Under the pieces are notes generated by a model. That model saw only the letters and a program-made list of their open reading frames with translations, was not told the DNA's origin and ran no database searches. A stretch of 64,000 nucleotides of DNA. Origin: CALLVY01 sp937899855 (GTDB lineage: Bacteria; Bacteroidota; Bacteroidia; Chitinophagales; Saprospiraceae). A program made the translations under genes and the position numbers. The DNA lies in the NCBI GenBank assembly GCA_039820405.1, contig JBCBQC010000027.1:1-64000 (forward strand), written 5' to 3'. Numbering within the stretch: position 1 is the stretch's first letter; each line of letters starts with the position of its first letter. Below are positions 58,480 to 64,000 of the stretch, piece by piece.

Positions 58480-59238
58480 ATGAATGCTAAAATCCCACGA
58501 TTCCCTCTCCTGTGCTTCCTTTTTCTTAGCTGGTGCTCCCTCCCACTCCACGCCCAAAGCGATGCCGAGCTCGCCTACCAAAAGGCCATCGAGGCGGTGG
58601 GCCTGATGGATGAAGGGCGTCTGAACGCCAGCATCGCCGCGGATCCGCAGTTTGCCTCCAATTACTACCGCCTGGCCCAAATCTTTCTGAACTCCAGCGA
58701 TAAGGTACCGGGCTTGCTATACGGCGAAATTTTTATGAACCTCGAACGGACGACCGCGCGGACCCAGGAGGTCAGCGAATGGCTGTTCGACACTTATCGG
58801 GAATCGGTGACCTTATCCGGGGACAGCTTCAGCGTCGATTTTTGCGAAATCATTCTCGACGCATCCACCCTGAAAACGGAGGAATGGCGCTTGCCCTTTT
58901 GTGCCATTTTTGCCAAAAATTTTCTCCTGGCCAGTACCGGTCAGGAGCAGCTCAATCTAAGCAGCCTGGCCGTCATTCGATCCACCTTTCTCCAAATTCA
59001 TTTCCAAACCGATGCCCTCGATTACCCCAACGTCCTGTTCGACTACCACCAATTGATGGAGCAAGCGGGGGTATTTAAGGCCTATAACCACTACCTGTTT
59101 CAGGTCAGCAACTTCGAGGAATTTGAGCAGTGGCGGTCGGAGCACGAAGCGGCCTACCAAACCTTTGTGGACTGGTACACCGACGAGGCCAATTTCCTAC
59201 TGCTGGACCCGGAGCACCTGTACTTGAGAAACCATTGA
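58480..59238 (+). CDS. Secreted helical protein of unknown function
   Basis: 252 residues from ATG 58480 (TTG 58474 is an alternative). Signal peptide RFPLLCFLFLSWCSLPLHAQ. The mature part begins like a TPR (SDAELAYQKAIEAVGLMDEG, YYRLAQIFLNSSDKVPGLLY), and the rest is helical with aromatic patches. No known domain. The next three genes follow on the same strand at short spacing. Confidence 0.7.
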   Translation: MNAKIPRFPLLCFLFLSWCSLPLHAQSDAELAYQKAIEAVGLMDEGRLNASIAADPQFASNYYRLAQIFLNSSDKVPGLLYGEIFMNLERTTARTQEVSEWLFDTYRESVTLSGDSFSVDFCEIILDASTLKTEEWRLPFCAIFAKNFLLASTGQEQLNLSSLAVIRSTFLQIHFQTDALDYPNVLFDYHQLMEQAGVFKAYNHYLFQVSNFEEFEQWRSEHEAAYQTFVDWYTDEANFLLLDPEHLYLRNH

Positions 59239-59269
59239 TCTACTATTCTTTCACCAAAGCCACCATTCG

Positions 59270-59857
59270 ATGGCAGACCTGGACCACCATATTTTAGACC
59301 TGGAGGAAAAGGAACCGAGGCGGCCCTCGGCCTACTACTACTTGATTCCTTACGGTATCCTCGTGCTGGGCGTCCTGCTCAGCTTGCTAATGGGGCTGAT
59401 AGGTGAATTGCCCTACGCCCTCGGCGCCGGCGCCACCGTCTTGACCGGTATCGTACTGTACCAAAACAAACGGCGGGGCGTCTTTTTCAATGGGGTTATC
59501 CTCATCCTGGGCACGGTTAACCTGATCCACTTCTCCCCTTTCGAAATCGTGTGGGGGCGTAACCTGGGTGGGGTGACGGTAGGCTTGGATTTGCTTAACT
59601 TGTGCCTCTTTGGCCTCTTCCTGCACTGGAATATGGCGGACTTTAAACCTCAATTTCAAGAGTTCCTCTACGGCAGTGCCCAAGCGCAGCAGCAAGAACG
59701 ATCCTCCCAAAAAATGGGTTTTAAACGGCGCTTTGCGCAGAAGTCTCCCGCGGAGTTGCGGGGGATCGTCGAGAACGAGCGGCTGGTAGCGGCGGCGCGG
59801 GAGGCGGCCCGGGACCTCCTCGCGGAAAGTGAAACGAGAAACAATCAATCTTCATAA
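59270..59857 (+). CDS. Membrane protein of unknown function, 195 aa
   Basis: Three to four membrane helices (YLIPYGILVLGVLLSLLMGL, LGAGATVLTGIVLYQNK, FFNGVILILGTVNLIHFSPF, VGLDLLNLCLFGLFLHW) followed by a basic cytoplasmic helical tail (MGFKRRFAQKSPAELRGIVE). No family. It is 31 bp after the secreted helical gene and 8 bp before the serine hydrolase, so one operon. Confidence 0.7.
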   Translation: MADLDHHILDLEEKEPRRPSAYYYLIPYGILVLGVLLSLLMGLIGELPYALGAGATVLTGIVLYQNKRRGVFFNGVILILGTVNLIHFSPFEIVWGRNLGGVTVGLDLLNLCLFGLFLHWNMADFKPQFQEFLYGSAQAQQQERSSQKMGFKRRFAQKSPAELRGIVENERLVAAAREAARDLLAESETRNNQSS

Positions 59858-59865
59858 ATTACTCC

Positions 59866-60978
59866 ATGAAAACTTTACTAAAGGCATGCATTTGGACCGT
59901 CTTGACGGTTTGCAGTTGTGAGGCACAGGTGCCCCAAAATGACTTGGCAGCCATTGCGGAGCGGGCGGCCCGTCAATTGCTGGCGGACGAACGCTTTACC
60001 GCGGCCTCCATCGCGGTGTACGATCGGGGGGAAAGTTACGTTCACCACTACGGAGAATTGGATTTCGGGCAAGACAATCCCCCCAACGATACGACCCTCT
60101 ACGAAATCGCCTCCATCACCAAAACGATGACGGGCTATCTGGTGGCCTGCGCCGTGGCGGAAGGCAAACTGACCTTGGACACTCCCGTCTACGACGTCCT
60201 GGGCAATGCCTATCGCAATCTGGAATACGCGGGCGAACCCGTCCGCATCGTTCACCTCCTCACCCACACCAGTGGCCTGCCCCTCAACGTGGATGGTGTA
60301 AGTGAATTGTACCAATCCCCCAATCCGAACAATTTGCAGGAGGCACGAGGGCTCCTGGCTGCCTACACCAAACAGCAACTCCTCGCGGACGTCCAGGCGC
60401 TGGAACTGAGCAGTCCACTCGGGACGACCTACACCTATTCCAACGTGGCGCCCAACCTCTTGGCCCACCTCCTAGAAGTGTTGTACGACCAACCCTACGC
60501 GCGCTTGCTGCGGGAAAAACTTTGGGAGCCCGCCGGGATGAACCACACCTTTATCAACCTCCCCGAAACCCAGCGCACCCAACTCGCCAATGGCTACAAC
60601 GACCAACACCAACTAATGCCCAACTTCCGGGAGCCGATCAAACTGTGGGGGGCAGCGGGTCGGGCTAAGTCCAGCTCCGTCGATTTGTTGCAATACATCA
60701 AATGGCAGTTGGACCCGGAGAATCAGATTGCCCAGCGCTCGCAGCAAAGGCTCTTTCGGGATGAAGGCAACATCTGGCTGGCTTACTTTTGGGATGTCCT
60801 AGAAGATGCCAACGGCAGCCACCTCGAACACCACGGTGGCCTTTACGGCTATCAAAATTGGCTGCTGATTTACCCGGAGCAACAATGCGGCATCTCCATC
60901 ATCACCAATTCGAGTTTTGAGGCGGCCAACCCGCTCATCAAGCAAGCGGCCCTCCAAATTTACAACGAACTGAGGTAG
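59866..60978 (+). CDS. Serine hydrolase (beta-lactamase class C / DD-peptidase fold)
   Basis: 370 residues. A signal peptide-like start (CIWTVLTVCSCEAQ) is followed by the class C blocks: YEIASITKTMTGYLVACA (S-x-x-K), TTYTYSNVAPNLLAHLLE (Y-S-N) and LEHHGGLYGYQNWLLI (H-x-G in place of K-T-G). Relatives act as esterases, D-aminopeptidases or penicillin-binding proteins; the H-G-G box suggests an esterase or peptidase more than a beta-lactamase. It acts in the periplasm or at the surface. Confidence 0.9.
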   Translation: MKTLLKACIWTVLTVCSCEAQVPQNDLAAIAERAARQLLADERFTAASIAVYDRGESYVHHYGELDFGQDNPPNDTTLYEIASITKTMTGYLVACAVAEGKLTLDTPVYDVLGNAYRNLEYAGEPVRIVHLLTHTSGLPLNVDGVSELYQSPNPNNLQEARGLLAAYTKQQLLADVQALELSSPLGTTYTYSNVAPNLLAHLLEVLYDQPYARLLREKLWEPAGMNHTFINLPETQRTQLANGYNDQHQLMPNFREPIKLWGAAGRAKSSSVDLLQYIKWQLDPENQIAQRSQQRLFRDEGNIWLAYFWDVLEDANGSHLEHHGGLYGYQNWLLIYPEQQCGISIITNSSFEAANPLIKQAALQIYNELR

Positions 60979-61026
60979 CTAAGGACGCGCTGGACCTAGA
61001 GGGTGTCGGGCCAGAAAACCAGTGTT

Positions 61027-61410
61027 TTACTCCACGTAACGCCGGTAAAGATCCACCAGCACCGTCGCGGGATCGGTACACAAGCCGGGATGCACGCGCG
61101 AACTTTGGATGATGGTACTCCGGTTGGCCACCAACCAACGAAAACGCACGGCCATTTTCAACTGCCCGATGGCGCCCCCTTCGGCCCCTCCGCGGCAGAC
61201 CATTTCCCAGCCCCGCAGGTGTTCGCGGACTTGTTCGAGGTCAAGCTCCGAGCTAAAGCAAGACAGGCGACTTTCGTTGAGCTCGTAGCGGAGATCGAGG
61301 TACTTGGCGCGTTTGCTAAATAGGATGACGCCCACGTTGAGGAACTCCTCCCGCTCCACTTTGGGAACCACCCTGATGATGGCGTATTCGTAAACGACTC
61401 TAGCGGACAT
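61027..61410 (-). CDS. DUF3037 protein paired with a HipA-like kinase
   Basis: 127 residues from ATG 61410, overlapping the 3' end of the kinase gene by 11 bp. VVYEYAIIRVVPKVEREEFL and NVGVILFSKRAKYLDLRYEL are typical of DUF3037. The Arg-rich tail ends LVDLYRRYVE. DUF3037 genes commonly lie next to HipA-like kinase genes and may act as partner or antitoxin-like component. No helix-turn-helix (HipB) is present. Confidence 0.85.
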   Translation of the reverse strand: MSARVVYEYAIIRVVPKVEREEFLNVGVILFSKRAKYLDLRYELNESRLSCFSSELDLEQVREHLRGWEMVCRGGAEGGAIGQLKMAVRFRWLVANRSTIIQSSRVHPGLCTDPATVLVDLYRRYVE

Positions 61411-62179
61411 GAGCGATGTATTTGGCAATGGCGTCCAGATCCTGGAGCTTGTGGTGCAGGTAAGCCACGTAGGCGGCGCGTTTGTCGGCGGCGTCCGGGC
61501 CACCCGCAGTGTCGGTCAGCCAGGCTTCGGGAATGAGCGCTACGATGGTGTCGATGAGCGCGGGGCTCACCGAGGCTTGGATGGCGGTCTTGGCCCATTC
61601 CAACTCCGTGGCCAGGGGAAGCAGTACGTGATCGCCAACGCGGCTGAAGGGGCGATCGAGGTAATTGCGCCAGGTTTCCCAATTGTGGTGAAAGTACAGG
61701 CTCGCTCCGTGGTCGATCAGCCACAGCTCGCGTTTCCAATTGAGCAGGTTGGTGTTTTTGGCGGTTCGATCGATGTTGAGGAGGAGGCTATCGAGGAGCA
61801 GGACTTTGGAGGCAGTCAGGGGGTCGACCGGAAAAACGAGGGGGTCGTAGGTGATGGCGCCCGAGAGGAAATGCAGGCCCAGGTTGAGACCGACGCTAAA
61901 TTTGAGCAAATCCTGGATTTCTTCGTCCGGCTCGGTTTGGCTAAAGGAGGCGTCCAGGTTCATAAACACCAACTCGGGTACTTTGAGTCCTATCGCCCGG
62001 GCCAGCTCTCCGCCGATCAGTTCGGCGATGAGGGCTTTGGGGCCTTGACCGGCTCCGCGGAATTTGAGGACGTAGAGGAAATCGTCGTCCGCTTTGACGA
62101 TGGCGGGTAGGGAACCGCCTTCCCTTAGGGGCTGGAGGTACTGGACAACGTCGACGGTGCGAATTTCGGGCGCGCGCAT
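61400..62179 (-). CDS. HipA-like protein kinase
   Basis: 259 residues from ATG 62179. It is shorter than HipA of E. coli (about 440), lacking the N-terminal subdomain-1. Kinase features: the Lys strand LYVLKFRGAGQGPKALIAEL, helix LIGGELARAIGLKVPELVFM, catalytic loop LLLDSLLLNIDRTAKNTNLL (Asn/Asp/Lys/Asn pattern of the HipA H-x-D-R-H-x-x-N region, here N-I-D-R-x-x-K-N) and the Mg-binding LWLIDHGASLYFH. HipA enzymes phosphorylate glutamyl-tRNA synthetase or other targets. The pair with DUF3037 instead of HipB is a separate branch. Confidence 0.82.
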   Translation of the reverse strand: MRAPEIRTVDVVQYLQPLREGGSLPAIVKADDDFLYVLKFRGAGQGPKALIAELIGGELARAIGLKVPELVFMNLDASFSQTEPDEEIQDLLKFSVGLNLGLHFLSGAITYDPLVFPVDPLTASKVLLLDSLLLNIDRTAKNTNLLNWKRELWLIDHGASLYFHHNWETWRNYLDRPFSRVGDHVLLPLATELEWAKTAIQASVSPALIDTIVALIPEAWLTDTAGGPDAADKRAAYVAYLHHKLQDLDAIAKYIAHVR

Positions 62180-62506
62180 GGGGGAAAGATAGTAAAAATT
62201 ATGTAGTCCGCCGGGCTTGGGAAAAGGGGCCCTCCAGTTATTCCCGGCGAGGCCGGTCCTGGCACGGTGTTCCTTCCTAGTGGACAGAAAGGGAAAGGTC
62301 AAGTATACCCCGACCCAGTAAGGAGAAGACGCCTTTACTAACAATATTCATTACATGTGATTAATCATAAATGTTGATTTGTAGTACAACAAGCTACCCA
62401 CTGGGCAAATTATGTTATCGAAGATTGGGGAATTAAAAACATCAGTGTACATTGTTGGAACAGCAACGCGATTACCTTTCCCACTCCAACCAAAACTTAA
62501 TACCCG
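62180..62506. other. Intergenic region between HipA and a small secreted gene
   Basis: About 330 bases, AT-richer in its second half (62340-62450), with no convincing frame or strong hairpin. Promoters for both divergent genes must lie here. Confidence 0.5.
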
Positions 62507-62941
62507 ATGAAGCCATTGATCCTTTCCCTTACCTTCCTATGTCTTGCCGTTTGCGGAAGTCTATCCGCTCAAGTGTATTCGGACCAAGTGTACCAGCAGT
62601 TGAAAAAATCCTACAATACCCTCCGCCAATACGGCAACGTCAAGCTGGAGAAAACCATCATCACTAACGTCACGGATGACGAGACGGACGGCTGGACGTT
62701 TTACATGTCCAGTAGCAAGACCTACTTCATCGTGGGGGCCTGTGACAACGATTGCTCGGACTTGGACATGTACATCACCCGGGCGAATTCCTCCTACAAA
62801 ATTCGGGAAGATCGGGAGACGAATGACATCCCCGTCATCTCCTACACGCCATCAGTCAGTGGCCGCTACACCATCACCCTGAAGATGTACAGCTGTAGCG
62901 CCTCGATCTGTTACCAAGGTTTTAGCGTGTATTCGCTCTAA
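62507..62941 (+). CDS. Small secreted protein with PPC-like beta domain
   Basis: 144 residues. Signal peptide MKPLILSLTFLCLAVCGSLS. The mature part starts with a helix (YSDQVYQQLKKSYNTLRQYG), then beta strands (TFYMSSSKTYFIVGACDNDC, SDLDMYITRANSSYKIRE, SGRYTITLKMYSCSASICYQ). The strand order and 'DxDMYI ... YTPSVSGRYTITLKMYSC' resemble bacterial pre-peptidase C-terminal domains. No catalytic residues. Confidence 0.72.
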   Translation: MKPLILSLTFLCLAVCGSLSAQVYSDQVYQQLKKSYNTLRQYGNVKLEKTIITNVTDDETDGWTFYMSSSKTYFIVGACDNDCSDLDMYITRANSSYKIREDRETNDIPVISYTPSVSGRYTITLKMYSCSASICYQGFSVYSL

Positions 62942-63027
62942 CGCCCTGACCGATCCGGTCGGAGTGCGCTCCCGAACGAGACGACTGGCGGGGACACGCG
63001 CCAGTGAGCTCAGGAGAAAACCACCAA

Positions 63028-63720
63028 TCATTCCAAACGATCCAAGATCCAATGCCTGAGGCCCTCTTCATAAGAAAGAATGCGAAAATCTAGTATGCCC
63101 TGCGTCTTATTGAAATGCAGGGGGTAAAGGATGAATATGGGATTTTGCCAGGGGAAGTATACCTCTTCAAACGTTTTTTCCTTGACCGTGTACGTGGGCT
63201 CCGGTGCCCGCTGCTGATTTGGTTCAGCGCCGCCACGGTTGGAGGTAATGAGCTGCGAAAATGCGTACCCGGCCCTCGTGCTTGCAAACTGAAAGTAGAC
63301 GCTTAAAGTAAGCACGTCCACCAGATTTTCTGCCGCGGCGGGTGTTTCCTCTTCCAGCAACTGAATGGTATGGTCGAACTCAATCGTAATGCTATCCGCT
63401 CCTTTAAATTGGGCGATGATGCGGTCACCGGGGTAGCGCATCCGTTTTTCGCGATCACAACAAGAGCGGCTGACGTCGTAATCCTGGGAGAATTTTTCGT
63501 AGCGCACCAAGTCGTAGCGGCGCTCCTCGCCCATTTCATCGACAAAGACGAGCCGATTTACACCGCGGTACACATCAAAAGTAGCGCTCTCCTCCGCAAA
63601 GGATTGGTAGGGCAATTCCAGGGTAGCACAGGGATCGGATGGGAGGTCTTCCTCTTCCGTACAACTGACGATGAGGATACCGAGCAAAGCCATTAATAAA
63701 GCCAGAGGTTTCGTTTTCAT
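63028..63720 (-). CDS. Lipoprotein of unknown function, 230 aa
   Basis: Starts at ATG 63720 with MKTKPLALLMALLGILIVSC (lipobox IVSC). Sequence features: SATFDVYRGVNRLVFVDEMG, SRSCCDREKRMRYPGDRIIA (Cys pair), and DSITIEFDHTIQLLEEE. No known family. It converges with the small secreted gene at 62507; 87 bp separate the stops. Confidence 0.75.
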   Translation of the reverse strand: MKTKPLALLMALLGILIVSCTEEEDLPSDPCATLELPYQSFAEESATFDVYRGVNRLVFVDEMGEERRYDLVRYEKFSQDYDVSRSCCDREKRMRYPGDRIIAQFKGADSITIEFDHTIQLLEEETPAAAENLVDVLTLSVYFQFASTRAGYAFSQLITSNRGGAEPNQQRAPEPTYTVKEKTFEEVYFPWQNPIFILYPLHFNKTQGILDFRILSYEEGLRHWILDRLE

Positions 63721-63909
63721 GGGTTTGTTTATAGTTGTTCTTAGGTAAATGTAACAAAATATATTGGAATTCTTACGCAAAAAGATGCCTCCTCCCCCTT
63801 CCTCTGCCGCTCACCGCCCCTCGTCGAATTTCTGCCGCCCCCACCCAAAATATTTGCGTCCCCGCCCATTTTGTCCGACCTTCCCCCACATAACCAGCCC
63901 CATAAATCC

Positions 63910-64000
63910 ATGAAAACTTTAAGCACTTCCTTACTCCTGCTACTCCTCGTACTCGGTTTCGCTCCCCAGCTCCCCGGCCAAGCCCAAGCCATCTACGACT
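63910..64000 (+). CDS. 5' end of a secreted-protein gene
   Basis: ATG 63910 opens a frame that runs off the window. The first 30 residues form a Sec signal peptide (MKTLSTSLLLLLLVLGFAPQ then LPGQAQA). The product cannot be identified. Confidence 0.6.
   Translation, partial: MKTLSTSLLLLLLVLGFAPQLPGQAQAIYD

Noticed and set aside
1..64000. CRISPR arrays, tRNA and rRNA genes
   Set aside because: No regularly spaced repeats and no recognisable tRNA T-loop or rRNA segment were found by eye; the absence is not proven by a dedicated search.

Overview
The window looks like a chromosome segment of a GC-rich member of the Bacteroidota, most likely class Saprospiria (Lewinella/Neolewinella-like). The evidence is gene content: type IX secretion C-terminal sorting domains of both types (A at 29-31 kb and 39 kb, B at 32.6 kb), LytTR response regulators with Reg_prop/Y_Y_Y sensor kinases, AraC regulators fused to membrane or cyclase modules, ECF sigma operons, many lipoproteins, and TAnnTTTG-type promoter motifs. 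No rRNA, tRNA, CRISPR array, phage module or complete insertion sequence was found.

Layout. 0-2 kb: the C-terminus of a helical-repeat protein, a hairpin terminator, and an unannotated 40-residue peptide with a double-glycine leader. 2.3-6.1 kb: LytTR two-component pair. 6.1-12.3 kb: quinone-reductase-like enzyme, a cyclase-TolB-TPR-AraC fusion, a Yellow/MRJP-like secreted protein with a divergent AraC regulator, and a DUF4442 protein. 12.5-16.5 kb: ECF sigma factor (start region frameshifted), small membrane protein, CpxP/CnrX-like periplasmic sensor, YHYH lipoprotein, MORN protein, SCO copper chaperone and EF-hand lipoprotein, probably one envelope/metal-stress unit. 16.5-24.6 kb: OmdA-like protein, VWA lipoprotein, beta-barrel, then a formate-dehydrogenase-like molybdoenzyme with DUF7009-like and FdhD genes, and an SDR. 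24.6-27.4 kb: OmpA protein, Cys-rich lipoprotein, a decayed helical-repeat gene, a second double-glycine peptide (42 aa) and a MITE. 27.4-34.6 kb: dehydrogenase with AraC regulator, two paralogous T9SS cargo genes (one cut by an amber codon), hydrolase/SDR pair and a large T9SS type-B protein. 34.8-37.3 kb: LysR regulator divergent from an SbtA bicarbonate transporter with two small partner genes. 37.3-44.2 kb: secreted proteins, an antitoxin gene broken by a TA-flanked MITE, a TIR-like protein, tandem secreted paralogues, OmpA and a stop-interrupted gene. 44.3-50.7 kb: second ECF operon, DoxX-like protein, acyl-CoA synthetase/hydrolase/LRR cluster and a stop-interrupted small gene. 50.7-56.3 kb: two secreted caspase-like peptidases (one with MORN repeats), a duplicated-domain lipoprotein and a HExxH metallopeptidase. 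56.4-64 kb: membrane AraC regulator, SGNH hydrolase, serine hydrolase, HipA/DUF3037 pair and small secreted proteins.

The most interesting feature is a pair of very short double-glycine-leader peptides (597-719 and 26990-27118). They share a leader ending (L)DQ..L..(L/M)KGG and a core beginning near a D-I-(L/I)-(I/V) motif. Each lies beside a gene or gene remnant for a large helical-repeat protein, which suggests a dispersed, RiPP-like but undescribed peptide system. A second theme is lesions: three genes carry clean in-frame stop codons (29591, 43986, 50439), one has a homopolymer frameshift at its start (12526-12529), and an antitoxin gene is split by a 170-bp MITE insertion whose conceptual removal restores the reading frame exactly.
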